Shown: in pieces, positions 1 through 7,361 of the stretch | Layout of the letters: each line of letters starts with the position of its first letter | How positions within the stretch are numbered: the first letter of the stretch is position 1 | Assembly: GCA_036258555.1 (NCBI GenBank) | Contig: DATADL010000102.1 | Location: forward strand, 1-28,602 | Reading direction: 5' to 3' | Length of the DNA: 28,602 bases | Origin: JALZEG01 sp036258555 | Lineage (GTDB): Bacteria; Actinomycetota; CADDZG01; WHSQ01 | Program-made: the position numbers and the translations under genes | The notes under the pieces: model-generated | The model's input: only the letters and a program-made list of their open reading frames with translations | Database searches by the model: none | Told to the model about the DNA's origin: nothing

Positions 1-9
1 GCCGCCGGG

Positions 10-552
10 TCAGCCCAGCGCTGCGGTCGGGTCCGCCTCGCCGCTGACGTAGCGCCGCACGATCTCGGCCTGCACGGTGTCCATTACCTCCTGGACGACC
101 TTGCGGCGCGTCGACAGGGCCTTCTCGTGGTCGCCGAGCGACCCGAGGATGCCCCTCAGCTCCTCCGACGGCAACGACGGGAGCCGCGACAGCGTCTGCT
201 CGCCGACGATCTCCTCGATGCGGCGGCGAGGGATGTCGGCGTTGCGCGGGATCGAGAAGTCGGGGGCCCGCGACGGGAGCGGGAGCCCGCCCTCGCTCCG
301 GCCCTCGGTCGCGAGGATCTGCGGCAGCTTCGACATCAGGTCGTCGTCGCCGCCGCCCGCCCTGCGATCGAGCTCGGCGGACAGGATGTCGATGCGCGCC
401 TGCGCGAGCCGGCGCTCGAACGAGATCTCCGTCTCGGCCTCCTTGCACTCGTCGCGCATCGACCGCAGGTCCTCGAGCAGCTTGTCGGACAAGCCCTCGA
501 GGTAGCCGGGATCCAGGATGCGCTCGACGAGCCGGCGCTTCGGTTCCGTCAT
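10..552 (-). CDS. rsiG: RsiG-type c-di-GMP-binding anti-sigma factor
   Basis: This 180-aa helical protein carries the sequence E(X)3S(X)2R(X)3Q(X)3D exactly twice, at residues 40-55 (E40, S44, R47, Q51, D55) and 143-158 (E143, S147, R150, Q154, D158). That motif is the published c-di-GMP-binding signature of Streptomyces RsiG, which holds the sporulation/flagellar-type sigma factor WhiG inactive when loaded with c-di-GMP. Two copies, one per long helix, is the Streptomyces arrangement; some deep-branching actinobacteria have one copy and dimerise. The linker (residues about 65-130) is polar and low in helix. The ATG start lies 7 nt after a TACCCT box, suggesting a leaderless transcript of its own although it sits 5 bp downstream of the previous gene. 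No whiG-like sigma gene is visible here, so the partner is inferred. Confidence 0.88.
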   Translation of the reverse strand: MTEPKRRLVERILDPGYLEGLSDKLLEDLRSMRDECKEAETEISFERRLAQARIDILSAELDRRAGGGDDDLMSKLPQILATEGRSEGGLPLPSRAPDFSIPRNADIPRRRIEEIVGEQTLSRLPSLPSEELRGILGSLGDHEKALSTRRKVVQEVMDTVQAEIVRRYVSGEADPTAALG

Positions 553-565
553 GGAGGTCAGGGTA
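553..565 (-). promoter_or_regulatory. Possible -10 box and leaderless start of rsiG
   Basis: On the minus strand TACCCT is followed by 7 nt and then the ATG of rsiG, with no Shine-Dalgarno sequence between. This matches the TANNNT-N6/7-start layout of actinobacterial leaderless genes. It overlaps the stop codon of the upstream gene. Confidence 0.4.
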
Positions 566-1388
566 TCGCGGGGCGGGGCGCGAGGCCGAGCATCTCGCGC
601 GCCTGTGCCGGCGTCGCGACGGCGCGCCCGGCTTCCTTCGCAAGGCCGGCCACGCGTTCGATCAGCTGCGCGTTCGACTCGGCCTTCCGCCCCTTCTCGT
701 AGTACAGGACGTCCTCGAACCCGGTGCGGACGTGACCGCCCAGCGCGATCGCCTGCCCGGCGACGGGGAGGTGCGAGCGGCCGATCCCGGTCGCGCTCCA
801 GGTCGCGCCGTCGGGGAGGTGGGCGACGAGGAACGGCAGGGCGTCCTCCCACGCCGGAAGGGCGCCGGGGACCCCGAGAACGAAGTCGAAGTGGGCGTGA
901 TGCCGGGCGTCGAGCTCGTCGCGCAGGCGGACGGCCGTCGCGATCATCCCGGCGTCGAAGATCTCGTACTCGGGCACGACGTCGCGCTCGAGCATCGTTC
1001 GGTACAGGCGCGTCACGAGCGGGACCGGGTTGGAGAACACGCCGTCGCCGAAGTTCACGGTCCCGGTGGTGAGCGTCGCCATCTCGGGGCGGAGGTCGAG
1101 CGGCGCGAGGCGAGCCTCTGCCGGATCGGTCACCGCCCCTCCCGTCGTGAACTGCACGATCAGGTCGGTCACGTCCTCGACCGCCGCGCGCGCGGCCCGG
1201 AAGCGCTCCACGTCCATGGTCGGGCGCGCCGCCTCGTCGCGCACGTGCACGTGGTAGATCGATGCGCCGGCCGCCGCGCACTCGGCCGCGTCGCGCGCGA
1301 GGAGCTCGGGCGTCACCGGGAGGTTCGGCTGGTCGGCGAGCGTCAGCTCCGCGCCCACCGCGGCGACGGTGAGGACGAGTGGGTCCAA
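558..1388 (-). CDS. Beta-keto acid cleavage enzyme (BKACE, DUF849)
   Basis: This 276-aa TIM-barrel enzyme belongs to the DUF849/BKACE family, whose founder Kce cleaves 3-keto-5-aminohexanoate with acetyl-CoA in lysine fermentation. Other members use different beta-keto acids, so the substrate is not predictable here. Visible family motifs are the metal-binding YHVHVRD (His46 and His48), TGTVNFG, EYEIFD, GVPG, SATGIGR and GGHVRTGFED near residue 225. The length is normal for the family. The start used is TTG at 1386-1388, 7 bp after the stop of the M23 peptidase gene; it has no good ribosome-binding site, but the following MDPLVLTVA segment is the expected first strand. It lies in the same orientation as its neighbours, with no clear functional link to them. 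Confidence 0.85.
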   Translation of the reverse strand: MDPLVLTVAAVGAELTLADQPNLPVTPELLARDAAECAAAGASIYHVHVRDEAARPTMDVERFRAARAAVEDVTDLIVQFTTGGAVTDPAEARLAPLDLRPEMATLTTGTVNFGDGVFSNPVPLVTRLYRTMLERDVVPEYEIFDAGMIATAVRLRDELDARHHAHFDFVLGVPGALPAWEDALPFLVAHLPDGATWSATGIGRSHLPVAGQAIALGGHVRTGFEDVLYYEKGRKAESNAQLIERVAGLAKEAGRAVATPAQAREMLGLAPRPAIP

Positions 1389-1395
1389 GCGCGGT

Positions 1396-2439
1396 CTAGC
1401 AGATCGCCGCTACGAGCGGGTACGGGTTCACGGGGCCGCCGCCGCCGGGGTGGTACTCGAAGTGCAGGTGCGGCGCGCCGCTCGCGTTGCCGGTGTCGCC
1501 GACGGTCGCGATCTGCTGGCCGGCCTTGACTGCGCCGCCCGTGACGATGTTGCTCTGGTTGTGCATGTACCAGTACGCGTTGCCGTCGCTGCCGGAGAGG
1601 ATCTGCCAGTTGCCGGCGCTGTCGCCGTAGCCGGCGTACGTGATCGAGCCCGAGACGATCGCGTAGACCGGCGTGCCGTACGACGCCATCATGTCGACGC
1701 CCTCGTGGGTCCGGCCCCCGGACCGCGGGTAGCCCCAGCTGTCGATGAACGAGTGCGGTTGCCCGACCGGGCACGCCTTGCCGTTGGTCGAGGGGACGGC
1801 CGACGTCGTCGGAGTGACCGGAGCGGCCGGGGCCGGAGCGCTCGGCTGGACGGCCGCGAGTTGACGCTGGATGCGGTCGTACTCGGCCGCGGCCGCGTCG
1901 AACTGCGCCTGCAGCCTGTCGTGCTCGGCGAGGTAACGCTCCTCGGCGTCGGCGAGGCTCGCCCGGGTCTCGGTCACCTGCTCGCGCAGGTGCTCGAGCT
2001 CGGCCTGCGTCCGCGCCATCTGCACGAAAGCGTTGGCGTCGTCGGCAGACACCTGGGACAGGATCTCGGCCCTCGACGACAGCTCCGCGATGCTCTCGGA
2101 GTCCATCAGCACCTCGACGAGGTCGGGGGCGCCGGCCCGGTAGAGCTCGTCCGCGCGCCGCGCGACCACGACCCTGAGCTTGGCCTCGCGCTTCTCCAGC
2201 GCGGCGATCTCGGTCGCGATGTCGTCGAGCTTCGTCTCGAGCCGCTCCTCCTCCGCGTGGAGCTCTTCGACCTTGCGCGTGGTCGCGTCGAGCTCGGCCT
2301 GGATGGCGGCCATCCGGGCCTTCAGGTCCTCCGGCGTCTGCGAGACGGCCACGCCGCCGAGGACGGGCACGGCGGTCGCACCGAGGAGGAGGGCGGCGGC
2401 CACCAGCCGGGCCGCTCGGAAGAAAGTTCTCTGTTGCAC
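1396..2439 (-). CDS. Secreted coiled-coil M23 (LytM) peptidase
   Basis: This 347-aa protein has an N-terminal signal peptide (hydrophobic core about residues 11-31), two long coiled-coil segments (about 36-115 and 130-205), an Ala/Pro/Thr linker and a C-terminal LytM domain. The LytM domain keeps the zinc and catalytic pattern: HEGVD (His and Asp ligands) and HLHFE (HxH). The layout matches EnvC/NlpD-like or RipA-partner cell-wall hydrolases or their activators that act on peptidoglycan outside the membrane. Because the zinc ligands are kept, direct endopeptidase activity is plausible. The start is GTG; a TAGGGT box lies 9 nt upstream. It is divergent from the DtxR-family gene across 95 bp. 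The last residue is Cys. Confidence 0.88.
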   Translation of the reverse strand: MQQRTFFRAARLVAAALLLGATAVPVLGGVAVSQTPEDLKARMAAIQAELDATTRKVEELHAEEERLETKLDDIATEIAALEKREAKLRVVVARRADELYRAGAPDLVEVLMDSESIAELSSRAEILSQVSADDANAFVQMARTQAELEHLREQVTETRASLADAEERYLAEHDRLQAQFDAAAAEYDRIQRQLAAVQPSAPAPAAPVTPTTSAVPSTNGKACPVGQPHSFIDSWGYPRSGGRTHEGVDMMASYGTPVYAIVSGSITYAGYGDSAGNWQILSGSDGNAYWYMHNQSNIVTGGAVKAGQQIATVGDTGNASGAPHLHFEYHPGGGGPVNPYPLVAAIC

Positions 2440-2522
2440 CAGCGGGCGACCCTAGCAGATACGACAAAGCCGCAGGTCAAGCGCCTAATTCTCCTCCAGA
2501 GCATCGCCGAGCCGATGGTTCG

Positions 2523-2534
2523 TACACTGGTTCG
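2523..2534 (+). promoter_or_regulatory. -10 box of a leaderless DtxR-family gene
   Basis: TACACT at 2523-2528 is followed by exactly 6 nt and then the GTG start at 2535. There is no Shine-Dalgarno sequence. I see no convincing -35 hexamer at 17 bp. Confidence 0.5.
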
Positions 2535-3188
2535 GTGAGGGGCGTCGAGGACTATCTCGAAGAGATCAAGCGCCTGGAGGAGGACGGCGACCGCATCACC
2601 GCGACCGTCCTCGCCAGGACCCTCGAGGTCTCGCTCCCGTCCGCGTCCGAGATGCTGAAGCGGCTCGCGGGCGAGGGCTACCTCCTGCGCGAGAAGGGCG
2701 GCTCGATCGTCCTGACCCCGGAGGGCCGGCGGCTCGCCCACACGATCCTGCGCCGTCACCGGCTCGTGGAATGCCTGCTCGTCCAGAAGCTCGGCATGGC
2801 CTGGTACGAGGTCCACTCGGAGGCCCATCGCATCGAGCACGCGATCTCGGCCCGCGTGGAGGAGGCGATGGCGAAGGCGCTCGACTACCCCGACTTCTGC
2901 CCCCACGGGCATCCGATCTGCCCGGTCGACTTCCGCGACCTCCGGCGCCTGAGCGAGACCGAGGCCGGTGGGACGGGGGTCGTCGCCCAGATCTCCGAGG
3001 TCACGGAGGAGGTCCTGCCCTACTTCGACCAGAACGGGATCAGGCCGGGGGCCGTCGTCCACGTGAAGGACATCGCGCCGATGGACGGCCCGATCACGGT
3101 GGAGACGCCGGACGGCGTGACGTCGATAGGAAGGGAGCTCGCCCGGCTGGTGCGCCTGGCGGCGCCACCCGAAGAGGACGCGGTCTAG
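2535..3188 (+). CDS. DtxR/IdeR-family metal-dependent transcriptional regulator
   Basis: This 217-aa regulator has the family layout: an N-terminal winged helix (residues about 5-70, with SLPSASEMLKRLAGEGYL as the helix-turn-helix and a wing ending in LTPEGRR), a metal-binding and dimerisation domain (about 70-140, with His/Cys/Glu-rich stretches such as HRLVECLLVQKLG, EVHSEAHRIEHAIS and CPHGHPICP) and a C-terminal FeoA/SH3-like domain (about 150-210). Family members bind Fe(II) or Mn(II) and repress uptake genes or activate storage genes. The HRLVE and EAHRIEHAIS signatures are those of IdeR/DtxR and MntR relatives. The GTG start sits 6 nt after TACACT and looks leaderless. Its end overlaps the convergent zinc-ribbon gene by 4 bp. 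No metal transporter gene is adjacent, so the regulon is unknown. Confidence 0.9.
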   Translation: MRGVEDYLEEIKRLEEDGDRITATVLARTLEVSLPSASEMLKRLAGEGYLLREKGGSIVLTPEGRRLAHTILRRHRLVECLLVQKLGMAWYEVHSEAHRIEHAISARVEEAMAKALDYPDFCPHGHPICPVDFRDLRRLSETEAGGTGVVAQISEVTEEVLPYFDQNGIRPGAVVHVKDIAPMDGPITVETPDGVTSIGRELARLVRLAAPPEEDAV

Positions 3189-4078
3189 GAGAACTCGAAG
3201 GTGCGGGCCATCTCCTGGAAGGTGGCCTCGGCGGTCGGGCACTCGGCCTCGGCGCACGCGACGAGCAGGAACGCGGCCGTCGAGCCGCCCTCTTCGCCGA
3301 CGAACACCATCCGCATCCGTCCCTGGCCGTCGGCTCCGGGGAGCATCCCTCCGCCGGACACCTCCAGGGTCATCTCGAACGCGAAGAGCCCGTCGCCGGA
3401 CACCACCGTCGAGTCCCGGAAGGCCCCGAACTGCATGCCGGGGAGCTGGGGCATGAGCTGCTGGACGAACGACATACCCGCGCGCATCTGCTCTCGCGTC
3501 ATCGGCGTCGGCGTCTCCTGGTGTCCGACCATGATCGCCGACTGGTCGCTCTCGCTCCTCACCGCGGCGTCGATCTGCGGTTGCGCCGCCGTGACGTCGT
3601 CGATCGGCGTCCAGCCTTCGGGCAGCTCGACGGAATAGGAGCCGTCTTCGGGCGAGAACGCGCCCGACGACCTGCCGAAGAAGAAGTAGTAGCCGCCGCC
3701 GAGCAGCGCCAGGACGAGGCCGAGCGCGATCAGGCGACCCCACGGGAACGCGGTCGTCGTCTCGGTCGTGGGGGCCGGCGTCGCCGGAAGCGGGAACCCG
3801 CCTCCCGGAACGGAGGTCGAGCCGACGGGCACGAAATAGGGGACGGGGCCGGCCTCGGCCTCGCGGGGCTTCACGGGGTCCGGAGCCGGTCGGGGAGCCG
3901 GCACGCGGCGTGGCGGCGCGACCGGGAACGGAGGCGCCGCCGGGGCCGCGACCGCGAAGGCGGCGACGGGGATCCGCTCGACCGCGCCGGCGCTCATCTC
4001 GCGCCAGCACTGCACGCAGAGATCCGCGTCCGCTCGGTTCTGGGTCCCGCAGTCCGGGCACGTCACGACCTGGCTCAT
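3185..4078 (-). CDS. Zinc-ribbon, single-pass membrane protein of unknown function
   Basis: This 297-aa protein begins with a four-cysteine zinc ribbon (Cys7, Cys10, Cys21, Cys24; CPDCG and CVQC). A Pro/Ala-rich linker of about 90 residues follows, then one membrane helix (about 113-132, LIALGLVLALLGGGYYFFFG) and an extracytoplasmic domain of about 160 residues that starts DGSYSVELPEGW, a pattern found in secreted PsbP-like or lipoprotein-like folds. A cytoplasmic zinc ribbon joined to an extracellular domain is common in actinobacterial proteins of unknown role. Its 3' end overlaps the regulator gene on the other strand by 4 bp. I do not recognise a specific function. Confidence 0.75.
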   Translation of the reverse strand: MSQVVTCPDCGTQNRADADLCVQCWREMSAGAVERIPVAAFAVAAPAAPPFPVAPPRRVPAPRPAPDPVKPREAEAGPVPYFVPVGSTSVPGGGFPLPATPAPTTETTTAFPWGRLIALGLVLALLGGGYYFFFGRSSGAFSPEDGSYSVELPEGWTPIDDVTAAQPQIDAAVRSESDQSAIMVGHQETPTPMTREQMRAGMSFVQQLMPQLPGMQFGAFRDSTVVSGDGLFAFEMTLEVSGGGMLPGADGQGRMRMVFVGEEGGSTAAFLLVACAEAECPTAEATFQEMARTFEFS

Positions 4079-4133
4079 CCCACTACCTATCGGCCGCCGT
4101 TTCGCGGCCTGTAGCGAGTTACACGCGTGTCGT

Positions 4134-5288
4134 TTACTCGCCGAGAAGGGACCTGGCGATGATCATCTTCTGGATCTCCGACGTGCCCCCGCCTATCGAG
4201 AGCAGCTTCGCGTCCCGGATCGAGCGCTCGATGGGGTACTCCTTCACGTAGCCGTAACCGCCGAAGACCTGCGTCGCCTCGAGGGCGTTGCGCATGGCCG
4301 CCTCGGCGACGAACAGCTTCGCGACGCTGGCCTCGACCATGTGCGGGAGGCCCTCCCCCTTGAGCCACGCCGCCTTGTAGAGGACGAGCCGCGCCGCGTC
4401 GAGGTAGGTCTTCATCTCGGCGATCTTGTGCTGGATCGCCTGGTGGTGGGCGATCGGCTTGCCGAAGGCCACCCGGCTCTTGGCGTACGCGATCGTCCCT
4501 TCGAGCGACGCCTTCATCCCGCCGATCGACGAGGCGATCATCACGCAGCGCTCCCAGTCGAAGCATTCGAACGCGACCTGCCAGAGGGCCGCGCCCTCGG
4601 CCCCCAGCAGGGAGTCACCGGGGACGCGGCAGTCGTCGAAGTGCAGCAGCGAGAGCGGCGACGAGCGCGTCCCCATCTTGTCGAGGTCGCGGCCGACCGA
4701 GAACCCCGGCGTGTCCGTCTCGACGACGAAGGCGGAGACCCCCTGGCCGGGGCCCGCGTCGGGGTCGGTCACCGCTATCACGATCACGGAGTCGGCGATG
4801 GACCCGTTCGTGATGAAGATCTTGGAGCCGCTGATCACCCAGTCGCCGCCGTCGCGCAGGGCGCGCGTCTTGATCGCGGCGGCGTCCGACCCCGCCTCCG
4901 GCTCGGTCACCGCCATCGCGCCGATCTTCCGGCCGGAGCAGAGGTCCGGCAGGTACTTGCGCTTCTGCTCCTCCGTCCCGTGCAGCCAGATCGGCACGGT
5001 CCCGATCGTGACGTGCGCGCCGACCGAGAGCCCGACGCCGGAGTCGTGCCCGCCCTCCGCGAGAGCCTCCAGCGCGAGGCACGTGGTCACCACGTCGGCG
5101 CCGGAGCCCCCGTACTCCTCCGGGACCGGCAGCCCCAGCAGCCCGAACTCGCCGAGGGCGTCCCAGACGTCGCGGTCGAACCTGCCTTCGACGTCGCGCT
5201 CGTGCGCGCCGGGCTGCACGACCCGCGCCGCGAAGTCGCGGACGGAGTCGTAGAACTCGAGCTGCTCGTCCGAGTGGCTGAAGTCCAG
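4134..5288 (-). CDS. Acyl-CoA dehydrogenase, probable CTG start
   Basis: This is an FAD-dependent acyl-CoA dehydrogenase. It shows AMAVTEPEAGSD (first family signature) and the C-terminal GGYGYVKEYPIERSIRDAK...GGGTSEIQK block. Gly sits where short-chain enzymes carry the catalytic Glu (EGTSEIQ); the sequence FDWERCVMIA matches the LDLER segment holding the catalytic Glu of isovaleryl-CoA and long-chain dehydrogenases, so it is probably of that type. The first GTG in frame (5219) would remove the first helix. The frame runs on upstream through LDFSHSDEQLEFYDSVRDFA, the normal family N-terminus, to CTG at 5286-5288. GAGGA lies 7 nt before that CTG, giving 384 aa, a normal length. It is the last gene of the four-gene minus-strand operon. 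Confidence 0.9.
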   Translation of the reverse strand: MDFSHSDEQLEFYDSVRDFAARVVQPGAHERDVEGRFDRDVWDALGEFGLLGLPVPEEYGGSGADVVTTCLALEALAEGGHDSGVGLSVGAHVTIGTVPIWLHGTEEQKRKYLPDLCSGRKIGAMAVTEPEAGSDAAAIKTRALRDGGDWVISGSKIFITNGSIADSVIVIAVTDPDAGPGQGVSAFVVETDTPGFSVGRDLDKMGTRSSPLSLLHFDDCRVPGDSLLGAEGAALWQVAFECFDWERCVMIASSIGGMKASLEGTIAYAKSRVAFGKPIAHHQAIQHKIAEMKTYLDAARLVLYKAAWLKGEGLPHMVEASVAKLFVAEAAMRNALEATQVFGGYGYVKEYPIERSIRDAKLLSIGGGTSEIQKMIIARSLLGE

Positions 5289-5291
5289 CGA

Positions 5292-5705
5292 TCAGTCCTC
5301 GAAGGCCGACGCGAGCTGGACCGAGAACCACGCGGACGCCCCCGCGATCGCGGTGGCGATCATCCAACGGCTCGCCGGGAGCGTGCCCCGCTGCGACAGC
5401 GTCCCGAGCGCGTCGCCCGCGTCGGCGACCGCCCCGGCCTCCAGCCACGGGCGGGGCGAGTGGCCGCGCTCGAGGGCCGAGAGCAGCCCCAGGCCGAGCG
5501 CGGCCTCGCGGCCCCCGAGGCCGCGCAACGCCACGCGCGAGACCCCTGCGGCAGCGTCGCGGCCCATCCACACCCTCGCCGCCAGGGACGGCGCGAGGAA
5601 CGTCCCGATCCCGAGCGTGAGCCGCGTCACGCCGTACAGGCGCGCGAGGTCCTCCTCGGCGAGGTCAGCGAGGACCGGATCCTTGGCTTTCTTCGCTCTC
5701 TTCAT
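5292..5705 (-). CDS. Small membrane protein of unknown function
   Basis: This 137-aa protein has a charged N-terminus (MKRAKKAKD), an amphipathic stretch, and three or four hydrophobic segments (about 23-45, 60-80, 85-103 and 112-131). Family-like motifs are LARLYGVTRLTLGIGTFLAP and RWMIATAIAGASAWFSV. It resembles DUF4267-like small membrane proteins, but I do not assign a family. The ATG at 5703-5705 lies 41 bp inside the end of the Nudix gene, and its stop is 3 bp before the CTG start of the acyl-CoA dehydrogenase gene, so it is translationally linked to both. Its last codons carry the GAGGA that probably serves the next gene. Confidence 0.65.
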   Translation of the reverse strand: MKRAKKAKDPVLADLAEEDLARLYGVTRLTLGIGTFLAPSLAARVWMGRDAAAGVSRVALRGLGGREAALGLGLLSALERGHSPRPWLEAGAVADAGDALGTLSQRGTLPASRWMIATAIAGASAWFSVQLASAFED

Positions 5706-6222
5706 GTCGCAACGCCTTTCTCACGAGCTCCCTGTCGTGCTCCCACGCGAAGTCCAGCTTCTCCAGCTCTTCCGGCGACACCCATCTGAGCTCCGCGACG
5801 TCGTCCGCCGCGGCCGGCTCCCCCGACACCCACCGAGCCCTGAACCCGAGCGCGAGGTTGTAGTCGCTCTCGTGAGCGTAGACGTGCGGCGCCATGGCGA
5901 GGCAATCGCCCACGCCGGCCTCGATCTCGATGCCGAGCTCCTCTCGTATCTCGCGCTTCAGCCCCTCGATGGGGTCCTCCCCGTTGAGGAGGAAGCCACC
6001 CGGGACGTCGAGCTTCCCCTTGTGGGGCTCGATGCCGCGGACGGTCACGAGGGCCTTGCCCTCGTGAACGATCACGCAGCCGACGACGGGCGACGAGTTC
6101 CGGTACCAGGCGCGGCCGCAGCGCGGGCAGCGGGACCCTTCCTCCTTGTCCGGGTCGTCGAGCGCGGAGCCGTCGACGGGACAGAACCGGAACGGCTCGG
6201 GCTCCGGGGAGACGCTCGGCAT
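5665..6222 (-). CDS. Nudix hydrolase with N-terminal zinc ribbon
   Basis: This 185-aa protein has a Cys4 zinc ribbon (Cys14, about Cys32-Cys35 and neighbours; FCPVDG, RCPRCG) followed by a Nudix domain. The Nudix box G(x5)E(x7)REUxEExGU is complete at residues 76-98 (G76, E82, R90, E91, E94, E95, G97). A zinc ribbon followed by WYRNSSPVVGCVIV is the layout of NADH pyrophosphatase-like and related nucleotide-housecleaning Nudix enzymes; the substrate cannot be told from sequence. It starts 7 bp after the stop of the adenosyltransferase gene and runs 41 bp into the next gene, so it belongs to the operon. Confidence 0.88.
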   Translation of the reverse strand: MPSVSPEPEPFRFCPVDGSALDDPDKEEGSRCPRCGRAWYRNSSPVVGCVIVHEGKALVTVRGIEPHKGKLDVPGGFLLNGEDPIEGLKREIREELGIEIEAGVGDCLAMAPHVYAHESDYNLALGFRARWVSGEPAAADDVAELRWVSPEELEKLDFAWEHDRELVRKALRHEESEESQGSGPR

Positions 6223-6229
6223 CGCCGGG

Positions 6230-6787
6230 CTATCGGACCCGCGAGGGGGCTGCGCGGAGGCCGCGCGCGGCCTCCTCGTAACGCGCGAGCGCGAACAGCA
6301 GGTCCGAGACCCGGTTGAGGTAGCGCAGGACCTCGGGGTCGGTCACGACCCCGGCGCGGCTCAGCGCGACCGCCTGCCGCTCGGCGCGCCGGACGACCGA
6401 GCGGGCCAGGTCGAGCGCCGCCGAGCCGGCCGTCTCGCCCGGCAGCACGAACTCCTGGGGCAGCGGGTGCTCGTCGAGGAGCGCGTCGATGTCCCGCTCC
6501 GCCTGCTCCGTCATCGACGGCGTCACCTTCGAGACGCCCTCCTGCAGCTTGGGCTGGTTCTCCTCCGACGTCGCCAGCTGCGCGCCCGCGACGAACATCT
6601 CGCGCTGGACGCGGACGACGATCGTGGCGACTCGCTCGACGAGCCCCGCGGCCCGCGCGATCCCGAGCGCCGACACCGTCTCGTCGAGCGTGCCGTAGAC
6701 CTCGGTGCGGAGGTCGTCCTTGGCGACGCGGCCCCCGTACAGCAGGCCGGTCGTGCCGTCGTCGCCCTTCTTCGTGTAGATCTTCAC
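6230..6787 (-). CDS. cobO/pduO-type: ATP:cob(I)alamin adenosyltransferase, PduO type
   Basis: This 185-aa enzyme adds the adenosyl group to cob(I)alamin to make coenzyme B12. The N-terminus KIYTKKGDDGTTGLLYGGRVAKDD is the ATP-binding signature of PduO-type enzymes (note KIYTKxGDxGxT). The conserved VYGTLDE and the C-terminal block RRAERQAVAL...YLNRVSDLLFALAR are present. It is PduO-type, not the CobA type of the de novo pathway. The start is GTG at 6785-6787, directly before KIYTKKG; a TAGGCT box lies 8 nt upstream inside the palindrome GCCTATAGGC (6797-6806). It is the first gene of the operon with the Nudix, membrane and acyl-CoA dehydrogenase genes, which suggests a link to B12-dependent acyl-CoA metabolism, but no mutase is in the window. 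Confidence 0.93.
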   Translation of the reverse strand: MKIYTKKGDDGTTGLLYGGRVAKDDLRTEVYGTLDETVSALGIARAAGLVERVATIVVRVQREMFVAGAQLATSEENQPKLQEGVSKVTPSMTEQAERDIDALLDEHPLPQEFVLPGETAGSAALDLARSVVRRAERQAVALSRAGVVTDPEVLRYLNRVSDLLFALARYEEAARGLRAAPSRVR

Positions 6788-6857
6788 GCCCGGCGAGCCT
6801 ATAGGCGCGCGACCATCGTGGCGGCTGCTGCGTGTAGTGGGACGATGAGGCGGGATC

Positions 6858-7361
6858 GTGGCTGACGACGCGCTGGTGGAGTTCTGCCGGACGCAGTACC
6901 CGCGCCTGGTGGGGATGCTCGGGCTGTACTGCGGCGACCGGGCGGTCGCGGAGGAGTTGGCCCAGGAGACGCTCGCGCGCGTGTGGCGCAAGTGGCCGAA
7001 GGTCCACCACCTCGACCGGCCCGACGCATGGGCCCAGCGCGTCGCCGTCAACCTCGCCAACAGCCACTTCCGCCGCCTCCTCGCGGAGCGGCGGGCGCGC
7101 TCGCGCAGCGGCCCGGTGGGTGAGGAGCGCCCCGCTCCCGTCGAGGACGTCGTGACCGTGCGGCGGGCCGTCGCGGCCTTGCCGCGCCGCCAGCGCGCCG
7201 CGGTGGTCCTCCACTACTTCCTGGACCTGCCGCTCGCCGAGGTGGCCGAGCGGATGGAGACGAGCGTCCCCGCGGTCAAGGCGCTGCTGCACCGCGCCGT
7301 GCGGCGCCTGCGCAACGAGGGCGGCGTCGTCGATACGAAGGAGGTTCCCGATGTCACCTGA
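6858..7361 (+). CDS. ECF RNA polymerase sigma factor (SigE/SigM-like family)
   Basis: This 167-aa sigma factor has region 2 (about residues 8-75; VAEELAQETLARVWRKWPKV and PDAWAQRVAVNLANSHFRR) and region 4 (about 100-160; VRRAVAALPRRQRAAVVLHYFLDLPLAEVAERMETSVPAVKALLHRAVRRLR), with a short linker. The DLPLAEVAERM and SVPAVKALLHRA blocks are typical of the large actinobacterial SigE-type group. The GTG start has GAGG about 8 nt upstream. It overlaps the next gene by 11 bp, so the two are co-translated. The sigma factor probably controls its own operon, but no repeated ECF-type promoter could be confirmed. It is divergent from the adenosyltransferase gene. Confidence 0.92.
   Translation: MADDALVEFCRTQYPRLVGMLGLYCGDRAVAEELAQETLARVWRKWPKVHHLDRPDAWAQRVAVNLANSHFRRLLAERRARSRSGPVGEERPAPVEDVVTVRRAVAALPRRQRAAVVLHYFLDLPLAEVAERMETSVPAVKALLHRAVRRLRNEGGVVDTKEVPDVT

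Noticed and set aside
518..1072. Long Arg-rich open frames on the strand opposite rsiG and the BKACE gene
   Set aside because: They are typical high-GC shadow frames with no motifs, overlapping well-supported genes; the same applies to similar long frames across the window.
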